Shown here: positions 22,338 to 31,621 of the stretch, piece by piece
How the letters are laid out: the number at the start of each line of letters is the position of its first letter
How positions within the stretch are numbered: the stretch's first letter is position 1
Source of the DNA: Actinotalea caeni
GTDB taxonomy: Bacteria > Actinomycetota > Actinomycetes > Actinomycetales > Beutenbergiaceae
Assembly: GCF_009733795.1 (NCBI RefSeq)
Contig: NZ_WNXX01000024.1
Location: 1-48,631 of the forward strand
Direction: 5' to 3'
DNA: 48,631 bases
Made by a program: the position numbers and the translations under genes
The notes under the pieces: model-generated
Databases searched by the model: none
What the model was told of the DNA's origin: nothing
Seen by the model: only the letters and a program-made list of their open reading frames with translations

Positions 22338-23134
22338 GCGTCGCGGTCTTCGTCGCGGTGACGACCGCGGTCTCCGCGCTGCTGTGGCTGCTCGGCGCGG
22401 CCGCGCCCGGAGAGCTCGTGGTCGCGGCGCTGCCGGTGAGCGCGCTGATGTTCGTGGCTCCGGGGATCGGGGCGGCGGTCGCCGTGCGCGTGCGCCGCCG
22501 CTCGGGACCGCCCGACGGCGCGTGGCCGGCCGCCGCGCGGCGGGCGCTGCGGTGGGCGGCGCTGCTGCCGGCCGTCGTGCTCGCGGCCGCCGCGCTCGAC
22601 GCCTGGGTGGGGCCGACGACGCCCGACCCGGTGCCGTCTGCGACGGCGCTGGTCGTGGTGTCGCTCGGCCTGCTCGTGAGCGGGCTCGTCGAGGAGTCCG
22701 GCTGGACCTGGTTCCTGCGGCGAGCGCTCGGCGAGCGCTGGGCCGCCACGCTGCCGACCGTGCTCGTCGGGCTCCTCTGGGCGGGTCTGCACGTGATCCC
22801 CTGGACGCAGGCAGGGCGCTCGCCGGGCTGGGTGCTCGGGCAGGCCGCGTTCTCGGTCGCGCTGCGGCTGCTGATCGCCGACGTCGTCGCGCCCGCACCC
22901 GAGCGCGCGGCGGACGCGCGGACCGGGCTGCTGCTGGCGACCGTGCTGCACGCGACCTACAACATCGCGTGGGTCGCGCTGCCGGTCCTCGGCCTCGGGT
23001 ACTCGCCCTGGCTGACGGCCGCGCTCACGCTCGTCGTGGTGCTGGCGCGACAGGTGCGCCGCGCCGCACGGCGTCAGGACGCCGGCTTGGCCGCCCGGTG
23101 GAGCGCGACGAGCCCGCCGGTCAGGTTGCGGTAG
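22334..23134 (+). CDS. CPBP family intramembrane metalloprotease
   Basis: Hydrophobic protein (266 residues, about seven helices). [13 protein letters not shown] at 120-132 is the EExxxR motif, [11 protein letters not shown] has the first histidine near 153, and LHATYN carries the second; these are the CPBP (Abi/Rce1-like) catalytic residues. Substrate unknown. ATG overlaps the kinase stop (ATGA), so the two genes form a pair. The last ~20 codons run convergently over the 3' end of menG by 61 bases and give an untypical Arg/Ser tail, which suggests that an earlier stop was lost. Confidence 0.85.
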   Translation: MSVAVFVAVTTAVSALLWLLGAAAPGELVVAALPVSALMFVAPGIGAAVAVRVRRRSGPPDGAWPAAARRALRWAALLPAVVLAAAALDAWVGPTTPDPVPSATALVVVSLGLLVSGLVEESGWTWFLRRALGERWAATLPTVLVGLLWAGLHVIPWTQAGRSPGWVLGQAAFSVALRLLIADVVAPAPERAADARTGLLLATVLHATYNIAWVALPVLGLGYSPWLTAALTLVVVLARQVRRAARRQDAGLAARWSATSPPVRLR

Positions 23135-23772
23135 GCGACCTTGATCCAGCCGGCGGCGGCGATCCTGCGCGCGAGCGTGCGCTGGTCGGGCCAGTGCGCG
23201 ATCGACTCGTTGAGGTAGGAGTAGGCGTCGCTGTTCGACGACACCAGCCGCGCCACCCGCGGCAGCACGGTCGCGTTGTAGAACCGGTAGCCCGCGCGCA
23301 CGACCGGGTTGGGCGGCGTCGAGAACTCGCAGATCACCAGCCGGCCGCCCGGCTTCGTCACCCGGTACATCTCCCGGAGCGCCTTGTCGGTGTCGACGAT
23401 GTTGCGCAGCCCGAACGAGATCGTGACGGCGTCGAACTCGGCGTCGCCGAACGGCAGGTCGGTCGCGTCGCCGACGACGAACGGCAGGTCGGGCCGGCGC
23501 CGGCGGCCCACCTCGACCATCCCGGGCGAGAAGTCGCACGGCACGACGTCGACACCCGCGTCGGCCAGCGGCTCGCTCGAGGTGCCCGTGCCCGCCGCGA
23601 GGTCGAGCACACGCTCGCCGGGCAGGGCGTCGATCGCCTGGATCGTCGCGCGCCGCCACCACCGGTCCAGACCGAGGCTGAGCACGTCGTTGGTGAGGTC
23701 GTAGTTCTTGGCGACCCCGTCGAACATGCCTGCGACGGCGGCGGGATCCTTGTCGAGGTCGGCGCGGGTCAT
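23074..23772 (-). CDS. menG: Demethylmenaquinone methyltransferase
   Basis: SAM-dependent C-methyltransferase (232 residues) catalysing the last step to menaquinone. The UbiE/MenG signature [18 protein letters not shown], the SAM motif [16 protein letters not shown] and the later [13 protein letters not shown] and [18 protein letters not shown] are all present. The 3' end overlaps the convergent CPBP gene by 61 bases. GAGAAT (23779-23784, minus) ends 6 bases before the ATG, so the mRNA may be leaderless. Confidence 0.96.
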   Translation of the reverse strand: MTRADLDKDPAAVAGMFDGVAKNYDLTNDVLSLGLDRWWRRATIQAIDALPGERVLDLAAGTGTSSEPLADAGVDVVPCDFSPGMVEVGRRRRPDLPFVVGDATDLPFGDAEFDAVTISFGLRNIVDTDKALREMYRVTKPGGRLVICEFSTPPNPVVRAGYRFYNATVLPRVARLVSSNSDAYSYLNESIAHWPDQRTLARRIAAAGWIKVAYRNLTGGLVALHRAAKPAS

Positions 23773-23868
23773 GCGCCCATTCTCACCCAGGGGGTGCGCG
23801 CACGGCGCCACCGCTGCGGCGTCGGGATGTCCCTGGACGGTGTCGGCCCCGGGTGGCACGCTCCGAGC

Positions 23869-24774
23869 ATGACCGAGCCCGCCGCCGTCGTCGACCACGC
23901 CGCCCACACGCCGTACACCCGGCCGGGCCGGTTCGCACCCCTGCTGGCGGCGCTGCCGATCGACCCGCCGGCGCTGTCGGAGGTCGCGCGCAACGTGATC
24001 GTCCACTACCGCTCTGCCGACCGGAAGCTGCCGCAGGAGACCGACGACGACATCGACCTGCGCTGGCTCGAGGACATCCTCGCGACCGACCAGCGGCGCC
24101 ACGGCACCCCGCTCGCCGAGCACCGGGCGCCCGAGCAGCGGCTGCAGGGTTGCTGCCGCGACCACACCCTGCTGTGCGTCGCGGCGCTGCGCGAGCACGG
24201 GCTGCCCGCCCGCTCGCGCCTGGGGTTCGCCGGCTACTTCCAGCCCGGCGAGCACGCCGACCACGTCGTCGCCGAGGTGTGGCTGGAGGGGCGCTGGCGT
24301 CGTTTCGACCCCGAGATCGACGCGCCGCGCGAGGCGCTCCCGCAGCCGATGGACATGCCGACGGCGCAGCTCGGCTCGACCGGGTTCGTGACCGCGGCGC
24401 AGGCGTGGGTCGGGTACCGCCGCGGCGAGGTCGACCCGATGGACTACGGCGTCGCCGGGGTCGCGGAGCTGCGCGGGGTGCGGTTCCTGCTCGAGGAGGT
24501 GATCCAGGAGGTCGCGCACCGGTTCGGCGACGAGCTGCTGCTGTGGGACTCGTGGGGCCGGATGGATGCGCCCGGCACACCGGTCACCGAGGACGACGAG
24601 CGCTGGACGGACGAGATCGCCGCGCTGCTGCTCGCCGCCGACGCGGGTGACCTCGACGCCGAGCGACGCCTGCTCGAGAGGTACCGCAGCGATCCGGGTC
24701 TGCACCCCGGCGACACGATCGTGCAGGCCTCACCACGCGGGCGACCCCCGGTCCAGGTGCGGCTGCGGGACTGA
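23869..24774 (+). CDS. Transglutaminase-like domain protein
   Basis: Cytoplasmic protein of 301 residues. A Cys-His-Asp triad fits the transglutaminase-like fold: CCRDHTLL (Cys 95/96), [10 protein letters not shown] (His 132) and RFDPEI (Asp 147). No signal peptide is visible. Bacterial members may be peptidases or amidases; the function here is unknown. CACGCT ends 6 bases before the ATG. The gene is divergent from menG and is the first of three plus-strand genes running to menF, each with its own apparent -10. Confidence 0.8.
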   Translation: MTEPAAVVDHAAHTPYTRPGRFAPLLAALPIDPPALSEVARNVIVHYRSADRKLPQETDDDIDLRWLEDILATDQRRHGTPLAEHRAPEQRLQGCCRDHTLLCVAALREHGLPARSRLGFAGYFQPGEHADHVVAEVWLEGRWRRFDPEIDAPREALPQPMDMPTAQLGSTGFVTAAQAWVGYRRGEVDPMDYGVAGVAELRGVRFLLEEVIQEVAHRFGDELLLWDSWGRMDAPGTPVTEDDERWTDEIAALLLAADAGDLDAERRLLERYRSDPGLHPGDTIVQASPRGRPPVQVRLRD

Positions 24775-24851
24775 GGCGCCACCGACCACCGCGGCGCCGC
24801 CGCCACGACACGGACGGCCCCGGCCGCGGGGCGGGACGGCACAATGGCGCC

Positions 24852-25901
24852 GTGCTCCCGGTGCTGCGAGACCTGGCGGCGCGTGCGGAGGCCGCGCTCG
24901 ACCCCGGCTGGTTCGACTACGTCGAGACCGGCGCGGGTGAGGAGGTCGCGCTGCGCGAGGCCGCCGCGGCCTGGCGCGAGCACCGCCTGCGACCCCGGGT
25001 GCTGCGGGCCGCGGGCGAGCCGAGCACCGCCGTCGAGCTGCTCGGGACGGCGCTCGATACGCCGGTCGGGGTCGCGGCGACGGGTTACCACCGGGTGCTC
25101 GCGGCCGACGGCGAGGTCGCCACCGCCGCCGGCGCGCGCGACGCGGGCGCGCTGCTGGTGGTCTCGACGCGCGCCACCTCCCCGTTGGCCGAGGTCGCGG
25201 CGGCGGCCGGCCCGTGGTGGCTGCAGGTCTACCTCACCCGCGGGCGCGCGGTGATCGAGGGTCTGGTCGCCGAGGTGGTCGAGCTCGGCGCGAGCGCGCT
25301 CGTGCTCACCGGGGACACCCCGCTGCTGGGCACCCGCGCGCGGACCGGCCGCAGCGCGCGCGACGTGCCTCACGCGTGGCAGCTGGCCAACCTGGGCCGT
25401 CACCTGCCCGCGGGCGCCGACCCCTGGCACGCGGTCGCGCAGGACCCGGCCGCGTCGCTCGACGACATCGGGCGGCTGGCCGAGATCTCGGGGCTGCCGG
25501 TCCTCGTCAAGGGCGTGCTGCGCGCCGACGACGCCCGTGCGTGCGTCGACGCGGGCGCGGCCGGGCTGGTGGTGAGCAACCACGGCGGCCGGCAGCTCGA
25601 CCGTGCGGTCGCCACCGCGCACGCGCTGCCCGAGGTCGCCCAGGCGGTGCGCGGCGAGGTGCCGGTGCTCGTCGACGGCGGCCTGCGCTCGGGGCTGGAC
25701 GCGCTCGTCGCGCTGGCTCTGGGCGCCGACGCCGTCATGCTCGGGCGGCCGGTGCTGTGGGGGCTGGCGGCCGACGGCGCCGCAGGCGTGCGCACCGTGC
25801 TCGACGCGGTCACCGCCGACCTGCGGGAGGCGCTCGCGCTGCTGGGCGCCGCCTCGGTCGCCCACGTCGCTCGCGACGACGTGGTCGTGCCGCGCCGCTG
25901 A
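24852..25901 (+). CDS. FMN-dependent alpha-hydroxy-acid dehydrogenase/oxidase
   Basis: TIM-barrel flavoenzyme (349 residues) of the L-lactate dehydrogenase, lactate oxidase and glycolate oxidase family. SNHGGRQLD (242-250) holds the catalytic histidine and arginine, Lys 220 in VLVKGVL contacts FMN, and DYVETGAGEE near residue 22 matches the family YxxGGxxDE start. LVDGGLRSG and LGADAVMLGRP bind FMN phosphate. The 2-hydroxy acid is not predictable. Its product could be quinone-linked, given the context. Start GTG 24852: CACAAT ends 6 bases upstream. Confidence 0.87.
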   Translation: MLPVLRDLAARAEAALDPGWFDYVETGAGEEVALREAAAAWREHRLRPRVLRAAGEPSTAVELLGTALDTPVGVAATGYHRVLAADGEVATAAGARDAGALLVVSTRATSPLAEVAAAAGPWWLQVYLTRGRAVIEGLVAEVVELGASALVLTGDTPLLGTRARTGRSARDVPHAWQLANLGRHLPAGADPWHAVAQDPAASLDDIGRLAEISGLPVLVKGVLRADDARACVDAGAAGLVVSNHGGRQLDRAVATAHALPEVAQAVRGEVPVLVDGGLRSGLDALVALALGADAVMLGRPVLWGLAADGAAGVRTVLDAVTADLREALALLGAASVAHVARDDVVVPRR

Positions 25902-25968
25902 GCGGCGGTGTGGCGAAGCCGACGCCGCGCGGGCACCGCATCGGTTCGCGGGCGGGGTGCCGGGACCC

Positions 25969-25981
25969 TACGCTGAGCGCG
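25969..25981 (+). promoter_or_regulatory. -10 hexamer of menF (leaderless)
   Basis: TACGCT followed by 7 bases and the ATG at 25982. No Shine-Dalgarno sequence can fit. The -35 is not recognisable. Confidence 0.55.
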
Positions 25982-27250
25982 ATGTCTCTGCCGTTGCCCA
26001 GCACGCTCGTCGCGCGCACCGTCGAGGTGCGAGACGTCGGTGACCTCCTCGCGCTGCTCCCGTCGGCCGACCTGCGGGACGCCCTCACGTGGGTGCGTCG
26101 CGGTGACGGCCTGGTCGCGTTCGGCGAGGTCGCGCGGATCGAGACGACAGGCGCGGACCGGTTCGCCGACGCCGACGCCGCGTGGGCGGAGCTGGTGCGC
26201 GGCGCGGTCGTGCGCGACGCCGTCGAGCTGCCGGGCACCGGGCCGGTCTGCTTCGGCTCCTTCGCCTTCTCGCAGCACTCGCGCGACGGCGGCGTGCTCG
26301 TCGTGCCCGAGGTCGTCATCGGTCGGCGCGACGGCGTCACCTGGATGACGACGATGAGCACCGGGTCGCTGCCGCCGGGCCCCGCCCTCGCGGTCCCCGA
26401 GCGCACCGAGGAGCTGCGCCCCCGCACGACCGTGCGGTTCCGCGACGGCGCGCTCGACCCCGAGGCGTGGCAGGGCAGCGTCCGCGCCGTCATCGAGGTC
26501 ATCCGCTCGGGTGCGGTGGGCAAGGTGGTGATGGCCCGCGACGTCGTGGCCGAGCTCGACTCCGAGCCCGACGCGCGTCGCGTGCTGGGCACCCTCGCCA
26601 CCGGCTACCCGAGCTGCTGGACGTTCGCGGTCGACGGCATGATCGGCGCCACCCCGGAGCTCCTCGTGCGCCGCGAGCGCGGCCTGCTGTCGTCGCGCGT
26701 GCTCGCGGGCACGATCCAGCGCACCGGCGACGACGCGCGCGACCTCGCCCGCGCGGGCGCGCTCGCCCGGTCCTCCAAGGACCTCGAGGAGCACGAGTTC
26801 GCCGTCGACTCGCTGACCGAGTCGCTGCGCCCGTTCGTGGCGTCGACGTCGGCGCCCGAGACGCCGTCGGTGCTGCACCTGCCCAACGTCATGCACCTGG
26901 CGACCGACGTCACCGCGGTGCTCGACCCCGAGCACGCCGACATGAGCTCGCTCGCGGTCGCGGCCGCGCTGCACCCGACCGCCGCCGTGTGCGGCACGCC
27001 GACGCTGCCCGCGGCCGAGGTCATCGCCGAGCACGAGCGCATGGACCGCGGCCGCTACGCCGCCCCGGTCGGCTGGATGGGCGCCGACGGCGACGGCGAG
27101 TGGGGCATCGCGCTGCGCTCCGCGGCGGTAGTGGCACCGACGACGCTGCGGCTGTTCGCGGGCTGCGGCATCGTGGCGGCCTCCGACCCCGCGGCCGAGC
27201 TCGCCGAGTCCGAGGCGAAGCTCGAGCCGATGCGCACCGCCCTGAGCTGA
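25982..27250 (+). CDS. menF: Isochorismate synthase
   Basis: Converts chorismate to isochorismate, the first committed step of menaquinone synthesis. The 422-residue chorismate-binding enzyme shows the family blocks KVVMARDVV, IGATPELLVRRE, LAGTIQRT, SSKDLEEHEF and HPTAAVCGTP. Salicylate or enterobactin isochorismate synthases look similar, but the surrounding men genes favour menaquinone. TACGCT ends 7 bases before the ATG, so transcription likely starts at or near the A of the start codon. Confidence 0.95.
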   Translation: MSLPLPSTLVARTVEVRDVGDLLALLPSADLRDALTWVRRGDGLVAFGEVARIETTGADRFADADAAWAELVRGAVVRDAVELPGTGPVCFGSFAFSQHSRDGGVLVVPEVVIGRRDGVTWMTTMSTGSLPPGPALAVPERTEELRPRTTVRFRDGALDPEAWQGSVRAVIEVIRSGAVGKVVMARDVVAELDSEPDARRVLGTLATGYPSCWTFAVDGMIGATPELLVRRERGLLSSRVLAGTIQRTGDDARDLARAGALARSSKDLEEHEFAVDSLTESLRPFVASTSAPETPSVLHLPNVMHLATDVTAVLDPEHADMSSLAVAAALHPTAAVCGTPTLPAAEVIAEHERMDRGRYAAPVGWMGADGDGEWGIALRSAAVVAPTTLRLFAGCGIVAASDPAAELAESEAKLEPMRTALS

Positions 27251-27335
27251 GCCGCGCCACCCGCGGCCGGGCCGTGCGCAGCGTCACGAGGGGGCGCGAC
27301 GGCTACCGCGTCCCGTGCTGCCCGGTCGAGCACGA

Positions 27336-27366
27336 CGTCCCGCCCGCGGTGCGCACGGGCGGGACG
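27336..27366. terminator. Bidirectional hairpin between menF and htrA
   Basis: A perfect 11-base stem (CGTCCCGCCCG with its complement) and a 9-base loop lie between two convergent genes. There is no U-tract, which is usual for actinobacterial terminators. Confidence 0.75.
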
Positions 27367-27388
27367 CCGCACGGCTCCCGGCGCGCCC

Positions 27389-28744
27389 TCAGCCCTCCTC
27401 GCGCGTCGCGAGCGTCACGGTGATCTCGAGGCTCTCGCCGTCGCGGATGACCGTGAGCGTCACCTCGTCGCCGGCCGCGTGCTGGCGGACGTAGCCGGTG
27501 AGCGACTCGGCGCCGCTCACGGTGCGGTCGTCGATCCCGACGACGACGTCGCCCGGCTGCACGCCGGCCTCGGCGGCCGGGGTGTCGGGCGCGACCTCGA
27601 CGACCTCGGCGCCCTGACGGCGCACGCCGTCGGCGCTCGCCTCGCCCGGCCGCAGCGTGACGCCGAGGTAGGCGTGCTCGGCCGCGCCGTTCTCGATGAG
27701 CTGGTTGGCGATGCTCGTGGCCAGGTCGATCGGGATCGCGAAGCCGAGCCCGATGTTGCCGGACATGCCGCCCGGCAGGGTCGCGATCGAGGACGTGATG
27801 CCGATCACCAGCCCCTGCGCGTCGAAGAGCGGGCCGCCGGAGTTGCCGGGGTTGATCGCGGCGTCGATCTGGATCGCGTTCGTGACCGACGTGCTCTGCG
27901 AGGTCTGCGACGAGGCCGCGACGGGACGGTCCAGCGCCGAGATGATGCCGGTGGTGACCGTGCTGGCGAGGCCGAGCGGGTTGCCGACCGCCATCACCGG
28001 TTCGCCGACCTCCAGGTCGTCGGAGGTGCCGAGCGTCGCCGGCTCGAGGTCGCTGGGCGGGTCGACGAGGCGGATGACCGCGAGGTCCGTGGTCGGGTCG
28101 AGGCCGACGACCTCGGCCTCGTAGAGGCGGCCGTCCCACAGCATCACCTGCACCTGCCGGGCGCCCTCGACGACGTGGTTGTTGGTGAGGACGTGCCCCT
28201 CGGCGTCGAGGATGACGCCGGAGCCCGCCGCGCCGCCGGCGGCGGTCGCGACGTCGATCGCGACGACGCTCGGACGTGCTGCGGCGGCGACGGCCTCCCA
28301 GTCGGGGCTGCCGTCGGCGGCGGCCGAGACGCCCTGGACCTGGGTCACCGGGTCACCGCTGGAGGCCGCGGCGGAGGTGTCGTCGCGCAGCAGCGCCGCC
28401 GTGCCTCCCGAGGCGAGCGCCGCCGCGAGCACGGCCGCCGTCACGGCGGTCAGCACGGTCCGCGGCTTGCGGGGCGGGGCGGGCTCCGCGCCGCCGTCCG
28501 GGCGGTCGGGGTCGGTGGGCGGCGGCGCGGCCGGGCCGGCCGGCGTCGCGTACGGCGTGCTCGCGGGGGCGTAGGAGGTGCCGGGCCCCCTGCCCGTGGC
28601 GGTGCTCGAGGGCGCGCCGTAGGCGTAGCCCTCGAAGGCCGTCGGCGGCGGGAAGGTGCGGGTGCTGCCGGTCTCGGCGGGGCTGCGCCAGCCGAGCGGC
28701 ACCGTCACCGGTTCCGGCTGGGTGTTCTGCTGGGGTGTGGTCAT
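27389..28744 (-). CDS. HtrA/DegP-like serine protease with PDZ domain
   Basis: Membrane-anchored quality-control protease (451 residues). Order: Pro-rich cytoplasmic segment (1-95), one transmembrane helix (about 97-118), trypsin-like domain with His 190 (LTNNHVV), Asp 220 (TTDLAVIRL) and Ser 302 (GNSGGPLF), then a PDZ domain (about 360-445). All catalytic residues are present. ATG 28744 is preceded by AGGAGG. It probably degrades or processes misfolded proteins outside the membrane, as PepD/HtrA do in mycobacteria. Confidence 0.95.
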   Translation of the reverse strand: MTTPQQNTQPEPVTVPLGWRSPAETGSTRTFPPPTAFEGYAYGAPSSTATGRGPGTSYAPASTPYATPAGPAAPPPTDPDRPDGGAEPAPPRKPRTVLTAVTAAVLAAALASGGTAALLRDDTSAAASSGDPVTQVQGVSAAADGSPDWEAVAAAARPSVVAIDVATAAGGAAGSGVILDAEGHVLTNNHVVEGARQVQVMLWDGRLYEAEVVGLDPTTDLAVIRLVDPPSDLEPATLGTSDDLEVGEPVMAVGNPLGLASTVTTGIISALDRPVAASSQTSQSTSVTNAIQIDAAINPGNSGGPLFDAQGLVIGITSSIATLPGGMSGNIGLGFAIPIDLATSIANQLIENGAAEHAYLGVTLRPGEASADGVRRQGAEVVEVAPDTPAAEAGVQPGDVVVGIDDRTVSGAESLTGYVRQHAAGDEVTLTVIRDGESLEITVTLATREEG

Positions 28745-29122
28745 CGTTCCTCCTCGGGGCGTCTCGTGAGCCATGGCACCGCGGGGACCTCGGAGGCGGC
28801 TCCAGCGGACCTGGGAGATCGCTGGGAGTCCTCCTGCGGCGCGGCCGCACGAGGTGTGGTCGAGACCGGGCGGCCGGCGACGACGGCGGGTCGGCGGTGG
28901 CGCCCCGCGTGTCCGCGACGGACCGACCGGTCGTCATCCATGATGCGCCGTCGGATCAGCGTCGGGGGGCGGCACAGGTCGCGCCCTGGTCGCGGCGCCC
29001 GGACCCTGCCAGGGTAGGAGCCGGGCCCGGCGTGTCTCAGGGAGCGTCGCCGCCGCTCCTTCGTGACGAGGCGTGCACCGGGCACGCCGTCGGGGGCACC
29101 TCGAGGTGGAGGGAGACAGGTC
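28745..29122. other. Divergent intergenic region, htrA and membrane protein
   Basis: 378 bases without a firm gene. AGGGTA at 29011-29016 reads TACCCT on the minus strand, a possible -10 for htrA with a long leader. A minus frame of 66 codons (28741-28941) ends by overlapping the htrA start as ATGA, but it has weak codon bias and no ribosome site. Confidence 0.4.
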
Positions 29123-30025
29123 GTGACGACGGCGACCGCGCAACGGACCGACCGACCCGCAGAGGTCGAGGAGTACCGCAACGAGCTGCAGGCCACCTAC
29201 CGGTACCTGCGGCTCGGGATCATCCTGCTGACCCTCACGCTCGGGTTCTCGGTCGGCATGCAGATCGCGGCCGACGGCGGCTCCGTGCTGCCCTCGGTCA
29301 GCGCCTACTACTACACGCCTGCGCGCGCGGTGTTCGTCGCGAGCCTGGTCGCCGTCGGCACCTGCATGGTGATCCACCGCGGCCGCAGCGACACCGAGGA
29401 CGTGCTGCTCAACCTCGCCGGCTACCTCGCGTTCTTCGTCGCCTTCGTGCCGACCGCACGGGTCGAGGCCACCGAGGGCGAGGCCGCCGCGGCGATCCCG
29501 CCCGACTTCGTGGCGGCGGTCACCAACAACACCTGGGCGATCTTCGTCGTGGGGCTGGGCGCGTTCGCCGTCGAGCTGCTGGTCGTGCCGCAGCGGGAGC
29601 GCAACATCGACAGTCGCAGCAGCCGGGTCGCGTTCGCCGTCACGGTGCTCGCCTACCTCGGGCTGCTCGCCTTCTTCCTGCTCGCGCGGCAGACCTTTCT
29701 CGAGTGGGGCCACGGTGTCGCCGCGATCGGGCTGTTCATCTGCATCGTGTGCGTCGTCGGCATCAACGGCGTCGCGCTCGTGCGGGCGCGCCGCGCGGCC
29801 GGTGCCACCGGCGCCGCGCCGTGGCTCAACCGGTACACCTACGGCTTCCTCGGGATGGTGCTGTCCGCGGCCCTGGTGATCGGCGTCGTGCGTCCGCTGC
29901 TCGAGCAGTGGATCTTCGTGCTCGAGGCCGCGCTGATCCTGCAGTTCCTCGGGTTCTGGATCACCCAGACGGTCGAGCGCTGGACCGTGCCCGAGCCGCC
30001 CCAGGACCACCTGGTCCCGGGCTGA
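29123..30025 (+). CDS. Conserved integral membrane protein, eight predicted helices
   Basis: Protein of 300 residues with about eight hydrophobic segments, beginning with GIILLTLTLGFSVG near residue 33. A conserved-looking loop SVSAYYYTPARAVFV lies between helices 1 and 2; I recall similar actinobacterial proteins of unknown function. No catalytic motif is visible. Start GTG 29123 follows a purine-rich GGAGGGAGA. It ends 3 bases from the convergent menD stop. Confidence 0.8.
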   Translation: MTTATAQRTDRPAEVEEYRNELQATYRYLRLGIILLTLTLGFSVGMQIAADGGSVLPSVSAYYYTPARAVFVASLVAVGTCMVIHRGRSDTEDVLLNLAGYLAFFVAFVPTARVEATEGEAAAAIPPDFVAAVTNNTWAIFVVGLGAFAVELLVVPQRERNIDSRSSRVAFAVTVLAYLGLLAFFLLARQTFLEWGHGVAAIGLFICIVCVVGINGVALVRARRAAGATGAAPWLNRYTYGFLGMVLSAALVIGVVRPLLEQWIFVLEAALILQFLGFWITQTVERWTVPEPPQDHLVPG

Positions 30026-30028
30026 GGG

Positions 30029-31621
30029 TCAGCGGCCCGCCGCGAGCGGCACCTCGACGACCGAGCGGCCCTCGACCGGCGCCGCGAGCACCTCGGCGAG
30101 CTGCGCCGTCGAGGTCACGCGGCTGTGGGCGGCGCCGAAGCCGGCCGCGAGCGCGCCGACGTCGAGCTGCTGGGCGGTGCCGAAGAACCGCGGGTAGACC
30201 TCGGCGTGCTCGGGCCGGCCGTGCTCGAGGGTGGCGAAGATGCCGCCGCCGGCGTCGTCGAGCACGACGACCTGCACGTCCGGCTCCGCCTCGTGCACGC
30301 CGCGCGCGAGCCCGCCGACGTCGTGCAGGAACGTGAGGTCGCCCACGACGACCCGCACCGGGCGCCGGGTCGCCAGCGCGAGCCCGGTCGCGGTCGAGAT
30401 CGTGCCGTCGATGCCGGCGAGACCGCGGTTGGCGACGACCCGCGCGGGCGTGAAGTCGTCGCCGGTCGGTGCGGCCAGGTCCGCGTGGCGGACGGTGAGC
30501 GAGGAGCCGAGCACGACCGTGTGCGGCTGCGCGGCGGACAGGACGGACCGCAGCACCCACGGCCCGGTCGGGCCGCTCGGGTCGCTCGCCGCGAGCAGCT
30601 CGCGCACCGCGCGCTCGCCCGCCTCCTGCCACTGCCGCAGCCAGTCGGCGTCGGTCGCGCCGCGCGCGGCGACGCCGCGCGCGACCACCGCCGCGGTCCC
30701 GGACACGTCGACCCACCCCGGCCCGGGGGCCGCCACCACGACGGGGACGTCGGTGCGCGCCAGCAGCGCCGAGACGTCGCGGCTGAGCGTCGGGCGGCCG
30801 AGCACGACCACCTGCTCGATCGCGGGACCCAGCTCGGCGAGCACCCGGCGGTAGGCGGCGACCGCGTGCGGGCTGCGCCGCACGCCCGAGGACGGCTCGG
30901 CCAGCAGCGGCCAGCCGGCGCTCTCGGCCAGCCGGGCGGCGTCCGCGCCCGCACCGTCGCCGGCGACGACGACGCCGCGCCTGGTGCCGTCGACCAGCGC
31001 CTGCCCGCCGCCGTGCTCGGTGCGCGGCAGCTGCGGCACCGCAGCGGGTGCCGCGCCCGGGTGCCACGGCGCCGCCGGCACCAGCGGGTCCCGGAACCCC
31101 ACGTTGACCTGCACCGGCCCCGGGTCGCCGCTGCGGGCACCGGTGGCGGCCACGACCGCCCGGGTGACGGCCGAGCGCACGCCGCGCGGTGCGCCGTCGG
31201 CCGCCGGGACCTCGACGGCGAGGCGCACCGCACCGCCGAAGATGCCCGGCTGGTCGGTGGTCTGGTTGGCGCCGACGCCGCGCATCTCGTGCGGCCGGTC
31301 GGCGCTGAGGACGACGAGCGGCAGCCCGCTGTGGTGCGCCTCGAGCACCGCCGGGTGGAGGTTGGCCACCGCGGTGCCCGACGTCGTCACGACCGCGGCC
31401 GGCCGCTCGCGCGCGATGCCGAGCGCGACGAACCCCGCCACCCGCTCGTCGACCCGCACGTGCACCCGCAGCCACCCTGCCCGCTCGGCCGCGGCCAGCG
31501 CGTAGGCGAGCGGCGCGGAGCGGGAGCCGGGTGCGAGCACGACGTCCTGCACGCGGTGCGCGACGAGCGCGGTCACGACCTCGCGCGCCGCGAGCGCGCT
31601 CGGGTGCTCGGCGGCGGTCAC
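30029..31621 (-). CDS. menD: 2-succinyl-5-enolpyruvyl-6-hydroxy-3-cyclohexene-1-carboxylate synthase
   Basis: Thiamine-diphosphate enzyme (530 residues) that joins 2-oxoglutarate to isochorismate. LAPGSRSAPLAYAL, VRVDERVAGFVALG, TTSGTAVANLHPAV and SADRPHEMRGVGANQTTDQ are the MenD blocks; GDLTFLHD with DDAGGGIF binds the cofactor. In the latter motif Ala stands where I expected Asn or Asp. GTG 31621 overlaps the menC stop by 4 bases, so menC-menD is a two-gene operon. Confidence 0.96.
   Translation of the reverse strand: MTAAEHPSALAAREVVTALVAHRVQDVVLAPGSRSAPLAYALAAAERAGWLRVHVRVDERVAGFVALGIARERPAAVVTTSGTAVANLHPAVLEAHHSGLPLVVLSADRPHEMRGVGANQTTDQPGIFGGAVRLAVEVPAADGAPRGVRSAVTRAVVAATGARSGDPGPVQVNVGFRDPLVPAAPWHPGAAPAAVPQLPRTEHGGGQALVDGTRRGVVVAGDGAGADAARLAESAGWPLLAEPSSGVRRSPHAVAAYRRVLAELGPAIEQVVVLGRPTLSRDVSALLARTDVPVVVAAPGPGWVDVSGTAAVVARGVAARGATDADWLRQWQEAGERAVRELLAASDPSGPTGPWVLRSVLSAAQPHTVVLGSSLTVRHADLAAPTGDDFTPARVVANRGLAGIDGTISTATGLALATRRPVRVVVGDLTFLHDVGGLARGVHEAEPDVQVVVLDDAGGGIFATLEHGRPEHAEVYPRFFGTAQQLDVGALAAGFGAAHSRVTSTAQLAEVLAAPVEGRSVVEVPLAAGR

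Noticed and set aside
28741-28941. 66-codon minus frame ending in ATGA overlap with htrA
   Set aside because: No ribosome site or family match, and a lower third-position GC than real genes here. It could be a leader peptide, but support is too weak.
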